Source of the DNA: Siphonodentalium dalli
Taxonomy: Eukaryota > Mollusca > Scaphopoda > Gadilida > Siphonodentaliidae
Reading direction: 5' to 3'
Length of the DNA stretch: 64,000 bases
Assembly (NCBI GenBank): GCA_032622095.1
Contig: CP136061.1
Location: 12,355,287 to 12,419,286 of the forward strand
This document shows, piece after piece, positions 48,098 to 59,721 of this stretch; position 1 is the first letter of the stretch; the number at the start of each line of letters is the position of its first letter. The position numbers and the translations under genes were made by a program. The notes beneath the pieces are model-generated. The model had not been told where the DNA came from, did not search any database, and worked only from the letters and a program-made list of their open reading frames with translations.

Positions 48098-48778
48098 ATG
48101 GAGCTAATCCCTGACGCCGCGTTGGCTGCTATACAGAGAAGCCGGTTAGTGGACGCTGTTAGTTGGTCTCTCCAAGCTAACAGGGGCTCTCTGGTTCTCT
48201 GTGTAGAATTCCGGACAGAAGAAGCTGGCATCCAGAAGTCTTCTGCCGAGAACAGGAACGCCAAGACCCGCTGTACCATGAAGAAGGGGCCTCCCAAGAG
48301 AAAGACACCCTCACAGAAAAGAAGGGACGCTGCCAGACGGGCTAAATGGAAGAAGCAGAAGGGGGTGACTGTAGATCGGCCAGTCGCCCCTCCCCGTGTG
48401 GCTCAGCCGTCCAGAGTCATAGCCGGCAGGCCGGAGTTGTCTGAGAGACGCCCAGACGACCCGACCTGCATGGAGACTGACGACATTGAACCAGCTAGCA
48501 GGGACTCTGTGGATCTGCCGGAGGTCCCTGCTGTCGTCGTCAAGGCTAGCGGAGACAGGGACGTGGATACCACCCCAGATGTTCCTGCCGCCAGCTTCGA
48601 CGTGGAACTGGATAGTTTTACACCTCGGACACCGGATTACCAACACATCCCGGTGTCCCCCAGCTCTACCACCAGCGACAACACCAGCACAGCCACCACC
48701 TGTTCAAATGAGGAGATAATCTTAGGCCGAGGCCGGAAACAGTTTTTGACCACCTTTTTTGCATTTTTTTTTCATTGA
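48098..48778 (+). CDS. Orphan 226-aa ORF, possible retroelement ORF1/retrocopy
   Basis: I do not recognise this protein with certainty. It has a moderately conserved-looking N-terminal part (DAVSWSLQANRGSLVLCVEF, residues ~19-40). A strongly basic segment follows around residues 60-90 (KKGPPKRKTPSQKRRDAARR), then a long acidic, Ser/Thr/Pro-rich tail. Basic SPSQ-RRD segments of this kind occur in gag- or ORF1-like proteins of invertebrate retroelements, so that is one option. GC content and codon texture are clearly higher than in the neighbouring DNA, supporting real or recent coding origin. An in-frame TGA lies ~30 bp upstream of the chosen ATG. About 0.57 kb further on lie AATAAA and an A15 tract, so the whole unit may be a retrocopied, intronless mRNA. 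Confidence 0.45.
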   Translation: MELIPDAALAAIQRSRLVDAVSWSLQANRGSLVLCVEFRTEEAGIQKSSAENRNAKTRCTMKKGPPKRKTPSQKRRDAARRAKWKKQKGVTVDRPVAPPRVAQPSRVIAGRPELSERRPDDPTCMETDDIEPASRDSVDLPEVPAVVVKASGDRDVDTTPDVPAASFDVELDSFTPRTPDYQHIPVSPSSTTSDNTSTATTCSNEEIILGRGRKQFLTTFFAFFFH

Positions 48779-49364
48779 CATATTTTCAACTGTTTTAAAC
48801 ATATTTGTTTATATGTTGTAGCTTGTTGCAATATGAGAAACACTAATACATTCAATATTGTTATAATTACCCCCATAAGTTGATATAAAATGGAAAAATA
48901 GTGAATATTGTGGGGGTGGGTCCCAAACTTTTCATTGATTTTGTTTGTGCGCAAATTTTTTTTATTGTGTCTGTTTCAGTTTGCTTGGCAGTTTTTATAT
49001 TGAAATTTTTCTAGTTCACGGTGTAGATCAATAAAAAAAATACTTCAGATAGCTCTAGGGTAGGGTGAACTTAATGCAGTCTGACAATATCAGCTGACAA
49101 CTCATAACAGAATATTACAATAATTATTATAATTCATGACAGTCTCTTTACTCATACAGTTAGTTGATGCATGAGTGTAATGTATGAAATAAGTATTTGT
49201 ATCAGTGTTTGTATACTAAATTGATTTTTAAATATACTTTTGTCAAATAATTATTTGAATTGTCAAATTATTAGTTTCAGTGTTGTTGACAACCATCAAT
49301 AAGTAAATAAGTAGACATGAAATAAAGTTTTAATAACATTTATTGAAAGAAAAAAAAAAAAAAA
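48779..49364 (+). other. 3' UTR-like tail with AATAAA and A15
   Basis: AT-rich, no open frame. AATAAA at 49,321-49,326 is followed 24 bp later by 15 A (49,350-49,364). A genomic A tract at normal cleavage distance from the signal suggests insertion of a polyadenylated RNA copy. I could not find a matching target duplication. Confidence 0.55.
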
Positions 49365-50390
49365 TTCCTTGGATAGTCTTCTGAAAAGTATAAAAATATT
49401 ATTTAAATAGATGTGAAGAGGGGCCAGGACACATTACAGTTTTGTTCACATTGTAATTATTACATGTATATCCTATAATTACCTGCATATACTACAATGT
49501 AAATGACACGTAATATCTAATTCAGGCTAATTTGAAAATTATCAAAGAAGGAAAATTAATTTACTTAATTATTGTATATTTATAAGATGATGTGCATGCA
49601 AGGTGGTCTAGTTTGAAGGCACACATAAAGGTCATGTACACAATGTGTGTGAATTTCTTATTGCACATGAATTCCATCCAGCACATGACCGAAGTTCAGC
49701 TCTGATTGTCCAACTGAATCTCAGTAATATACATCCATGTATATGGATTTGGTACTAAATTGACGATCAACGTTCAAACTCAAAGGGTTAAGCCATTATT
49801 TTAGGCTAAGTTCTAAGTCGTAATGCGAGGTCGGGTCGGTGGTCATGCAGGCATACATAAAAGTTAATTCGTACACTGGTTCATATGCACATTTTCCTTT
49901 TTGGTATTACTATAGGCTCTAGGCCTATTAGTTGATGCTGGTTGATGTCTGAAAAAAAGATAAATTTAATTTTGTGTAATTTTTTATTCTACTGTAGGCC
50001 CTAACACTGGCCCTAGTTATTTTTTGTTGTCATTCCAGGGGATTCAACATATTTTTCATCTACTTACCAGCTGTACTCACACAGATGAATAGGTTGGGTT
50101 ATAAATTTACCAATATAATCACATCATATTCTACCTTTGTTGATTGCTTAGAGTTAAATTTTGCACATGTTTGTTAACAGGAAGTAACATTTAATTTGGT
50201 CTTTCAAAGAAGGGACCATTATAGAGCGGTTGGTCGTTTTTACAGAGGGGGACCAACATAAAGCTTTGATGTTTTGGGGTGGGTGTCTAAAATTTTATGA
50301 AAAAATAATGCAAGAAAGGGTGGGTGGGTGTAAAAAAATGGAAATGTAAAAAAAAAGACCCCCATGTCTCGCAACTTTTTTACGGCCCCC
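49365..50390. other. Unassigned AT-rich sequence
   Basis: The G-rich phrase GGGGTGGGTGTCTAAAATTT near 50,275 and the C-run near 50,388 resemble the interior of the M1 element. No gene recognised. Confidence 0.45.
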
Positions 50391-50552
50391 CCCTGATTTG
50401 ATTCCAGTCGAGGAATCCACCCATTCAAGCACAGAGTTATCAGATATCAATTTTTGAAATCGGTTATCTTTCACCACCATGAATATTTGGCGGCCTCTCT
50501 CTCTCGCATTTTAAGAAAAGTTGTTGTTGTTGGAATCTGATGATATGGGGAC
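50391..50552. repeat. Fragment of the 23,600 MITE family
   Basis: TTTGATTCCAGTCGAGGAATC, ATCAATTTTTGAAAT and TTGTTGTTGTTGGAATCTG match, in scrambled or inverted order, sequences of the 478-bp element at 23,600-24,077. The termini are missing. Confidence 0.6.
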
Positions 50553-50740
50553 CACAGAATTGGGTTGTGAACCTTTATTATGTAAACAATTTGTTTCCAA
50601 ATAAATTTTTTTACCTTTTCGGTAAATTCCCTCCATGCTCACTGATGCAAAAGATTTTAAATAATTATGTTTCTTATCTTTTTATGTTTCAATACTTACA
50701 CTCTTGCTTCATTTCTAGTTTTGTTTCTTCTTTAAATAGG

Positions 50741-50810
50741 GAACTTATCAATTTGGATGAGGGCAAATAAAGATGGCTGAAGCAATACCTGAAGAGATCA
50801 ACAAGAAAAG
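50741..50810 (+). CDS. HDAC11: HDAC11 first coding exon
   Basis: Histone deacetylase 11 is the class IV zinc-dependent deacylase. This exon holds 5' UTR plus the start: ATG at 50,773, 12 codons (MAEAIPEEINKK) and two bases of the next. The donor is AG|GTAAAG. A pyrimidine-rich tract with AAATAG|G just before 50,741 suggests an acceptor, so an upstream non-coding exon is likely. An in-frame TGA 15 bp upstream of the ATG supports this start. The two trailing bases AG plus G from the exon at 56,567 make Arg, keeping the frame. The N-terminus is ~13 residues longer than human HDAC11 and by itself not diagnostic, so the exon is assigned by phase, position and start context. Confidence 0.72.
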
Positions 50811-50828
50811 GTAAAGATAACACTCCTG

Positions 50829-50896
50829 TATGGAGCCTCTAACAGACCCAAGCAGACAACAGTCATCAGTGCATCATTCTATATGTCTGGGGCTCC
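50829..50896 (+). repeat. Q motif copy in HDAC11 intron 1
   Basis: CTGTATGGAGCCTCTAACAG, AAGCAGACAACAGTCA and TATGTCTGGGGCTCC, i.e. the ~68-bp motif with GGAGCC/GGGGCTCC ends. It lies 18 bp after the exon 1 donor. Confidence 0.75.
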
Positions 50897-51320
50897 AAAG
50901 AGGTGTCGTCAATGACATAAAGGAACTACATTACTACTTTTGTATACAGTCAAACAGTTTTCATCAAATTCCCGTGATCAAAGCAGATCTTTTGCAAGTT
51001 CCATTCTATAGCACCTAAGCACAGTTTCATTGTTGATTGCAAATAATCATGATAATGATTATGATAATGTCAGAAATGATGACCGTGATGATGTTGTTTA
51101 TGATGATGCTGATGTTAAAGGGGAAGGTAACTCTCGCATAATGAAAAGGCATGTGTGTTATTTACCAGTAAATGGTGTATCCATCCATCATATGTGCTGT
51201 CAGATCGGTCAATTCGGTCAATTTGTTGTAGGCCTTAAAATAAAGACCTTTTATTATTTCCTCTGACCGACCCAATTTATACCTTTTATTGGGATCTGTA
51301 AATTTAAATGGCAGTTTTTA

Positions 51321-52345
51321 GCTCACCTGAGCTGACCTGAGCTGACCTGAGACGACCTGAGCTCACCTGAGACGACCTGAGACAAAGTCTCTGGTGGAGC
51401 AATAGTCATCACTCCTCGTCCGTACATCTAATTGTCTGTCCATCTGTAGACACTTTACGCATGGTGCGATAACTAAAATATTTTCTGTAGAATCTGAACC
51501 AAAGCCCAAAATACAGATCCAGTTCGAATATGGGTTTGATCCTATATATTTTAACAGTTATGGCCCTTTTTAGCTCGACTCTACTTTGTAAAGTTTGAGC
51601 TATTGCCATGGCTTGGTATCCGTCGTCCGTGTGTGTGTGCGTGATTCGTCAACAATTTCCTTTGGTCGGATCATTCTGAAATTTGTCATGGGCATTGACA
51701 TTGAAATGTAGATGGGAACGAGTGATTTTGAGGTTATTTTGAAAAAAAACATGGATGCCAGCAGCCATCTTGGATTTCAAAATTCAATCCATTAGCACGG
51801 GCTACAGGTTGTACTGTTTGTCTGATCATCATAAAATTTGTCATGGATGTTAATATTGACATGTAGATGGGAACGAGTCATTTTGGGGTCATTCGGCAAA
51901 AAAATAGGCCTGAGTGTTTGTCTGATCATCATGAAATTTGTAGTAAAGTTAATATTGACATGTAGATGGAATGAGTCATTTTGGGGTCATTACATGTAAA
52001 TGGGAACAAGTCATATTGTGGTCATTCAGCAAAAAAACATGGCTGCCAGCAGCCTTCTTGGATTTTACTCTTTGCATAACTAGAACTTTCAACTTTCCAC
52101 ATTCCTAATCACTCCATTGACTGTAACACATGAAATTATTCCCTTTCCAAGTTGAGCTACAGTGTCATTGACACTTTCATTTGACTTAGAATTCACGCAT
52201 GCTATGATATCTCAAACATTTTTCATCTGATCAGCACCAAATTTTGGTATGTGAGTTTCTCAGCCCAAAATACAAATAGAGTACGAATATGGGTTTTATC
52301 TGATTTTTTACGGAGTTATGGGCCTTTGAATAATCCAGATCTCTT
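51321..52345 (-). repeat. S-type repeat with T repeat nested inside
   Basis: It opens with tandem CTCACCTGAGCTGACCTGAG (51,321-51,385). Next come S-family landmarks (GTCCGTACATCT, TTCGAATATGGGTTTGATCC), then from 51,573 a T repeat (TACTTTGTAAAGTTTGAGCT, CATGGCTTGGTATCCGTCGT, CCATCTTGGATTT; ~2.5 units of ~164 bp) to about 52,170. S-type sequence resumes after it (ATACAAATAGAGTACGAATA). Intronic and non-coding. Confidence 0.75.
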
Positions 52346-52447
52346 GAGGTCAACTGATTATAACCCAAGAAACTGATCATTCCCCACTGTGAATAAGGAG
52401 AACTCTTATCATGTATGGAGCAATGAATTATTGGTTATCATTGAGTT

Positions 52448-53083
52448 ATTATACCCCCACTTTCAAAGAAAATGGGGGGTATACTGGATTGACTGCGTCC
52501 GTCCGTCCATCACGCTTTCTCCGTCCGTCCGTTTGTCCGGACGTCCGTCCGTCCGTTCGTGCGTCCATCTGTCCGTCCGTCCGTCCGACCGACCTCATAA
52601 CTCGAACAACTATGAACCGATTTCAATAATTTTTTGTATGCAATCTCCTTAGGACGGTCTCTCCGCATGATGCTTTTTTTCAAGTTACGCCTCTTTTTCG
52701 ACTTATTTTAACTTAGAAAATTCTTTCCGACTTAATAACTTTAACAAATATGAACCGATTTCAATAATTTTTGGTATACATGCTTCTCACAATAGCCTCT
52801 CTACATGATGCGGCTAGGGATTGGCTCAGACTGTTTTTCGTAATATTAAACCTCATTTTCGACTTATTTTGACTTAGAAAATTCTGTCTGACTTAATAAC
52901 TTTAACAAATATGAACCGATTTGAATAATTTTTTCTGTACAAGCTTCTTGTGACACCATATCGATATTATTAGTCTGAATTTTTCTTTAAAGTTAAAAAT
53001 CTTTTTGGTTGTGTTTACGGATAATGCGGGTTGAATTTGCCACGGTGGGGGTATGCTAGCACTCGAGTGCACACCTCTTGTTT
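52448..53083 (+). repeat. R dispersed repeat, copy 1
   Basis: Begins TTATACCCCCACTTTC and GGGGGGTATACTGGATTGAC, followed by a (GTCC)n microsatellite. It includes TATGAACCGATTTCAATAAT twice and ends in CACGGTGGGGGTATGCTAGC and ACTCGAGTGCACAC. It matches 54,900-55,498 in the same orientation. It lies in HDAC11 intron 1. Confidence 0.88.
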
Positions 53084-53090
53084 TTAGTGG

Positions 53091-54335
53091 AAATAAATAA
53101 TCTACCAATACTTTAATAGATCCATGGCACAGGGCCCTTCTGTTGGGTAAAGGGTTAATAGATCCATGGCTGTTATGCCCAATACTTTAATAGATCCATG
53201 GCTGTTATGCCCAATACTTTAATAGATCCATGGCTGTTATGCCCAATACTTTAATAGATCCATGGCTGTTATGCCGAATACTTTAATAGATCCATGGCTG
53301 TTATGCCCAATACTTTAATAGATCCATGGCTGTTATGCCCAATACTTTAATAGATCCATGGCTGTTATGCCCAATACTTTAATAGATCCATGGCTGTTAT
53401 GCCCAATACTTTAATAGATCCATGGCTGTTATGCCCAATACTTTAATAGATCCATGGCTGTTATGCCGAATACTTTAATAGATCCATGGCTGTTATGCCC
53501 AATACTTTAATAGATCCATGGCTGTTATGCCGAATACTTTAATAGATCCATGGCTGTTATGCCCAATACTTTAATAGATCCATGGCTGTTATGCCCAATA
53601 CTTTAATAGATCCATGGCTGTTATGCCCAATACTTTAATAGATCCATGGCTGTTATGCCCAATACTTTAATAGATCCATGGCTGTTATGCCGAATACTTT
53701 AATAGATCCATGGCTGTTATGCCCAATACTTTAATAGATCCATGGCTGTTATGCCCAATACTTTAATAGATCCATGGCTGTTATGCCCAATACTTTAATA
53801 GATCCATGGCTGTTATGCCCAATACTTTAATAGATCCATGGCTGTTATGCCCAATACTTTAATAGATCCATGGCTGTTATGCCCAATACTTTAATAGATC
53901 CATGGCTGTTATGCCCAATACTTTAATAGATCCATGGCTGTTATGCCCAATACTTTAATAGATCCATGGCTGTTATGCCCAATACTTTAATAGATCCATG
54001 GCTGTTATTCCCAATACTTTAATAGATCCATGGCTGTTATGCCCAATACTTTAATAGATCCATGGCTGTTATGCCGAATACTTTAATAGATCCATGGCTG
54101 TTATGCCCAATACTTTAATAGATCCATGGCTGTTATGCCCAATACTTTAATAGATCCATGGCTGTTATGCCCAATACTTTAATAGATCCATGGCTGTTAT
54201 GCCCAATACTTTAATAGATACATGGCTGTTATGCCCAATACTTTAATAGATCCATGGCTGGTATGCCCAATACTTTAATAGATCCATGGCTGTTATGCCC
54301 AATACTTTAATAGATCCATGGCTGTTATGCCCAAT
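53091..54335. repeat. 32-bp minisatellite, about 37 copies
   Basis: Units TTAATAGATCCATGGCTGTT + ATGCCCAATACT, very homogeneous with a recurrent GCCGAAT variant. It lies in HDAC11 intron 1. The first unit is interrupted by a transposon end (53,127-53,158). Confidence 0.97.
53127..53158. mobile_element. Right-end remnant of C/D-type MITE
   Basis: GCACAGGGCCCTTCTGTTGG, then GTAAAGGG and TTAA, identical to the right end of MITE-D (63,849-63,880). The left junction is CCATGG|CACAGGG, where the minisatellite's CCATGG meets the element's ATTGGCACAGGG. All the rest of the element is gone. Confidence 0.85.
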
Positions 54336-54899
54336 GCGACATTAATTAATTATGTTTGTCAGCATCCAGCTGTGTATGTTTATTCCCTAACTTTTGAAAT
54401 GTAATTGATGTAACTATGAACCATTTAAGTGGCAAACATGTTTATAGTCCCATCATATCATGTTATTGGAATGACTAACCCTGTCCACACATCATATGGT
54501 CTTGGGATATTTTTCATTTGATCATGAATTCTCCTATTCTATGTCCAGATTGATGGTGATCCACTTTTCACTTGCATGGAATTTGGGATTAAAAGAAGGC
54601 AGATATTAAATTATTCATTCCACTTTGTGCCAGGTTGAGTAATGAATTCTGTAAACCACCAATTGAATATTCTTATATCATTAGAGGAAATGTATTGTTT
54701 TGAATTTGAAATTCCCTCAATTGTATTTGTGATTCTGGATAATAAGAACAGTGCTGGTATTCATTGAGACTGACTTATTTTATGGGTTTCTAAATCCAAT
54801 GACATGCTTTTTATAGACTATTTTGTGTTGATCAGTTCATTAGTTTGGGTAAGATTAACCCCTTACTATCTGATTTTATAATTCAAATATTTGTCATTC
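54336..54899. other. HDAC11 intron 1, nothing recognised
   Basis: AT-rich intronic sequence without repeats or candidate exons that I can see. Confidence 0.55.
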
Positions 54900-55498
54900 A
54901 TTATACCCCCACTTTCGAAGAAAATGGGGGGGTATACTGGATTGACTGAGTCCGTCCGTCCGTCTGTCACGCTTTCTCCCTCAGTGTGTCCGTCCGTCCT
55001 ACCTCATAACTTGAACAACTATGATCCGATTTCAATAATTTTTTGTATGCAATCTCCTTAGGACTGCCTATCCGCATGATGCTAATTGCGGTGTGGTCCG
55101 ACTTTCTTTTTTTAAGTTACGCCTTACTTTTCGACTTATTTTGACTTATAAAATTCTGTCCGACTTAACAACTTTAACAAATATGAACTGATTTCAATAA
55201 TTTTTGGTATACATGCTTCTCACAACACCCTCTCTACATGATGCGGCTCAGGGTTGGCTCGGACTGTTTTTCCTAACATTACACTTCATTTTGACTTAGA
55301 AAATTTTGGGATTTTATTTTTGTGGATGCTATCAAATTAGGATATTTTTCGGAAGTTTCTTCTTGCGACACCATATCGATATTATTAATCCAAATTTTTC
55401 TGTAAAGTTAACAATATTTTTTGTGGGGTTTACGGATAATGCGGGTTGAATTTGCCACGGTGGGGGTATGCTATCACTCGAGTGCACACATCTTGTTG
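54900..55498 (+). repeat. R dispersed repeat, copy 2
   Basis: Same landmarks and orientation as 52,448-53,083, with a shorter (GTCC)n tract and the same closing ACTCGAGTGCACAC. The two copies bracket the 32-bp minisatellite. Confidence 0.88.
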
Positions 55499-55612
55499 TG
55501 TTTATATTTCATGGCACAGTTTATGATAATACCCCCCTGAGTCCTGACCTGCATACTGAGGGTCAGTTGATTCAGTTGTTTCATGATTTCAACTTGAATT
55601 TCCTCTATTTGA

Positions 55613-55790
55613 TAACCCATAATATCAGATAAATGTATTGCCATACTTATAGCCATGGTATTATTTCTAACCCATAATATCAGATAATTGTATTGCCGTA
55701 CTTATAGCAAAATATGTAATGGTATTATTTCTAACCCATAATATCAGATAAATGTATAGCCATACTTATAGCCAAATTTGTAATGGTGTT
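55613..55790. repeat. ~65-bp tandem repeat, 2.7 copies
   Basis: TAACCCATAATATCAGATAA, TGTATTGCC(A/G)TACTTATAGCC and GGTATTATTTC recur three times. The first unit is ~14 bp shorter. Confidence 0.9.
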
Positions 55791-56560
55791 ATTTAAGTTC
55801 TTCATGGACACTATTGAATCTCATCAATTTTGTGAAATAAAAAGTTATACATGTATTCTATATATATATTGTTCCTCTACAAAGAGCATAACACATACCC
55901 TTCAAACTTTTTCAATGACCTTTACAACAGTGGCTGAACAATAAAATAAAATCTCCTGTTTATCAGGCTGATTTTTAGCTCAAACTTCGGGGTGAATTCT
56001 GGATGGGAGCCATTGACTATTTCCCAATTTCTTGAAAAAAAAATAATAATTATATTCTTTAACTCTTTCAGTACCAGACTTATTTTGTAGGTTTAGTGCT
56101 AGGGAATCTTACGTTTTTCATGGGCATCAAAATTATTACTATGAATACTTGGTGATAGTTTTGAGTTATAACATTATAACAGGATTATGCTATCACAACT
56201 CTCTCAACCTGCACTTTCGTGAATGACATTACAACTGTCACTGCAAGCCAAAACTGAGCAAACACAAACAGATAATGAAAAGGTAATACAATAATACATA
56301 TAATAGGTTTTATCCAGTTTGTTTTTAAATTCGCTATAGCATGCTTAAGCATACCCAAAAAAAATTCAACCCCAAAAACATTTGTTTTTGGATTTTTTAT
56401 TTTTTTTAGGGCCTAGGGCCGATGAGATCGCCCCGTGGCACTGAAAGAGTTAATGCCAACCCAAGTTGAGCTACAGTGACACTTTCATTCTTGTTGGGAG
56501 CTTTTTATAGGGCAGATAGTAAGTGGGCAAACAAATAAAATATTAATTTTGGGTCTTATT
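55791..56560. other. HDAC11 intron 1, 3' part
   Basis: No repeat array. The end shows a T-rich tract and TTTTCCAG as the acceptor for the next exon. Confidence 0.55.
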
Positions 56561-56566
56561 TTCCAG

Positions 56567-56727
56567 GGTGAAGAAAGTTCCCAATGATACAAAGTTGTTT
56601 GCGAATGTGAGAGAGTCACAATGGCCGATCGTCTATGGTCCAGAGTACAACATCAGCTTTCTCGGAATGGAGAAGTTGCACCCATTTGATGCCGGAAAAT
56701 GGGGCAGGATCCATGGCTTCCTGAAAG
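56567..56727 (+). CDS. HDAC11: HDAC11 second coding exon
   Basis: The strongest host-gene evidence in the window. The frame reads RESQWPIVYGPEYNISFLG followed by MEKLHPFDAGKWGRIHGFLK, which I recognise as the N-terminal start of the HDAC11 deacetylase domain (human: RWPIVYSPRYN.., KLHPFDAGKWG). This segment forms the entry of the alpha/beta fold. The Zn-binding Asp/His residues come later in the protein and outside this window. The acceptor is TTTTCCAG|G, the donor AAAG|GTAAGG. The exon is 161 bp = 1 + 53 codons + 1, so it needs two bases before and two after, exactly what the flanking exons provide. HDAC11 removes long-chain acyl groups and acts in nucleus and cytoplasm (established for the family). 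Confidence 0.95.
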
Positions 56728-57024
56728 GTAAGGACAAAAATAAATTAAAAATCTGCCGAGAATCAGAATCATGATACTTAGTTTGATTCGCGTTAAAGCA
56801 GCTGATTTGCTGTAGAAATACTATATTTTGATTCTCGTCAACATTTTATTCATTTTAAGGCCGGAATAAACCCATCAGAATTGGGTACTGACAGGATCCA
56901 TTGGCTCCTGATCAAATACCAAAAATCATCGGAAAGATAGATCATTTTAAGATTCAGAAATATATTGGGCTTCTGGAATTTGGAAAAGACATTTAAAATT
57001 CATGTAAATGATGTCCATATGATG

Positions 57025-57110
57025 GTTAATGGCCAGATTGACCAATGGCCAATCTTTTTGGAAAATGGCCAAATAAATTTTAATTTCTCCAAACTTTTTG
57101 CAAATAGTTT
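57025..57110 (+). repeat. Fragment related to the 47,245 hAT element
   Basis: GACCAATGGCCAATCTTTTT, GGCCAAATAAA and AAACTTTTTGC parallel AGCCAATGGCTAATCTTTTT.. in the first 100 bp of the hAT-like element at 47,245. The CAGTG terminus is absent, so it is a broken copy. Confidence 0.6.
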
Positions 57111-57125
57111 CAAGGTTACAGTTAG

Positions 57126-59713
57126 CAGAGATGGGCGGTACATTTGTATTGTAATTTCAATCTCAGTATCGGTATCAGTAAATTTTCGTTGATTTACCTC
57201 GGTAACGGTACAGTAATCGGTATTGGCTCTTAATTATAAGACCAGATTAGAGATTCCCGGTAAATTGTGGTAATCCAAATTTATTACTGAACAGTATATG
57301 CCCACGGTCCACGGATTTACTACATTCCTGACTGCAGCTAAATTACGCAACAAATGACCTACACAATTAAGTGATATTCACACATCTCTTTGATGATTTA
57401 CACGCACGCCGTCGCACAGCTATTGAAAAGAATGAGAGAATGCATCAATGCATGGTTGCAATATATATACGTGTCAATTTCGTCACATTACATTTTCGTG
57501 AATGGATAAAATTGTGAGTAGTAATCAGTGATTAAATTCACAAATCGCAATAAATAGTCCCAACAGCGAAATAAATCCGCAATGCAAACACAGCATTATG
57601 AATTTGAGCAAAACACGTTGTATAAAAGAATTCTTAAATAATTTGATGGATATGTTCTATTTTTAGAAAGTGAAAGTAGATTTCAGGGAAATTTAGACCC
57701 CGTACTCCCATGGAGTATTCAGGATATTGGGCAATTGCGACACGCGGATTTTGTATCAATCAACATTATTTGCCACATCATATAATTGACTATTTTTGCG
57801 TTAATGATTTTAACATGATTACTTATTAGCTCAACTTTACTTTGTAAAGTTTGAGCTATTACCATGGCTTGGTATCCGTCGTCCGTGTGTACGTGCATGT
57901 GTGCGTGTATTCGTCAACAATTTCCTTTAGCACGGGCTACAGGTTGTACCTTTGGTCATATCATTATGAAATTTGTCATGGCTGTTGACATTGACATGTA
58001 GATGGGAACGAGTCATTTTGGGGTCATTCGGCAAAAAAACATGGCTGCCAGTGGCCATCTTGGATTTCAAAATTCATTCCATTAGCACGGGCTACAGGTC
58101 GTACTGTTCTTCTGATCATCATGAAATTTGTCATGGATGTTAACAATGACATGTAGATGGGAACGATTAATTTTGGGGTCATTCGGCCAAAAAACATGGC
58201 CACCAGCAGCCATCTTGGATTTTACTCTTTGCATGACTAAATCCTTTGCCACGTGTTACAGGTGGTAGCTCTGGTCGGATCTTCATGAAATTTGTCATGG
58301 ATGTTAACAATGACATGTAGATGGGAACGATTCATTTTGGGGTCATTCGGCAAAAAAACATGGCCGCCAGCAGCCATCTTGGATTTTACTCTTTGCATGA
58401 CTAAATCCTTTGCCACGGGTTACAGGTGGTAGCTCTGGTCGGATCTTCATGAAATTTGTCATGGATGTTAACAATGACATGTAGATGGGAACGATTCATT
58501 TTGGGGTCATTCGGCAAAAAAACATGGCCGCCAGCAGCCATCTTGGATTTTACTCTTTGCATGACTAAATCCTTTGGCACGGCGTCAGGTCCTACCTTTT
58601 GTCGGATCATTATGAAATTTGTCATGGCTATTGACATGTAGATGGCAACGAGTCATTTTGGGGTCATTCGACAGAAAAACATAGCCACCAGCGGCCATCT
58701 TTGATTTCAAAATTCAATCCATTAGCATGGACTACAGGTTGTACTGTTCGTCTGATCATTATGAAATTTGTAATGGTTGTTAATATTGAAATGTAGATGG
58801 GAACGAGTAATTTTGGGGTCGTTCGGCGAAAAAACATGTCCGCTAGTAGCCATCTTGGATTTTACTCTTTGCATGACTAAATATTTGGCACGGGCTACAG
58901 GTTGTAGCTTTGGTCGAATCATCATGAAATTTGTGATGGATGTTAACAATGACATGTAGATGGGAACGAGTTATGTTGGGGTCATTGGGACAAAAAACAT
59001 GGCCGCCAGCAGCCATCTTGGATTTTACTCTTTACATGACTAAATCCTTTGACACAAGCTACAGGTCGTATCTTTGGTCGGATCATCATGAAATTTGTGA
59101 TGGATGTTAACAATGACTTGTAAATGGAAACAAGTCTTTTTGGGTTCATTCGGCAAAAAAACATGGCTGCCAGTGGCCATCTTGGATTTTACTCTTTGCA
59201 TAACTAGGCCTTTCCACATTCCTAATCACTCCATTGACTGTAACGCATGAAATTATTCCCTTTCCAAGTTGAGCTACAGTGTCATTGTCACTTTCTCTGC
59301 AAGATTCCCTGTCATGCTCGATCAAATTAGGACCGTGAAGCCACTGCTCCATCTTTAACTATTGAAAAGCCATGATTGTGTATTAGACTTGAACATATTT
59401 AGGTTCGTAAATCTTTGCGGGGGAAAAATCGCTTATGCCAGTTAAAAGTTGCACAATTGCATGATGCCGATGATGATCAATTAATAGAAAGGTACCAACA
59501 TAGCATGCTATAAATATATCCTACACAATTAGGGAGTGTTAACTGATAAACTTTACTCAATACAAAGACACACAAGTTGGCAACACATAAAATTGATGAA
59601 TAATTTGAGTACCGAAAATTCGATATTTTTAGTTTTGATTCGTTACGGTAAATCGATATTACGCTGCTACCGATATATACCGCACGGTAAATACCGAGTA
59701 CCGCCCATCTCTA
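57126..59713. mobile_element. ~2.6-kb hAT-like element in HDAC11 intron 2
   Basis: Termini CAGAGATGGGCGGTAC (57,126) and the complement of TAGAGATGGGCGGTAC (ending 59,713) are inverted repeats. Imperfect CGGTA-rich pairing continues beyond them. The 8 bp on each side, ACAGTTAG and ATAGTCAG, agree at 6 of 8 positions, consistent with an old 8-bp duplication. No transposase. Much of the interior is the T satellite-like repeat (57,829-59,300). Confidence 0.7.
57829..59300 (-). repeat. T repeat: ~164-bp units, about 8 copies
   Basis: The array opens with the local palindrome AGCTCAACTTTACTTTGTAA + AGTTTGAGCT and CATGGCTTGGTATCCGTCGT. It then repeats ATGAAATTTGTCATGG, TGACATGTAGATGGGAACGA, TTTTGGGGTCATTCGGC and AACATGGC(C/T)GCCAGC with period ~164 bp. 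It closes with TTCCCTTTCCAAGTTGAGCT. A shorter version is at 51,573-52,170. The ORFs in the block are chance. Confidence 0.85.
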
Positions 59714-59721
59714 ATAGTCAG

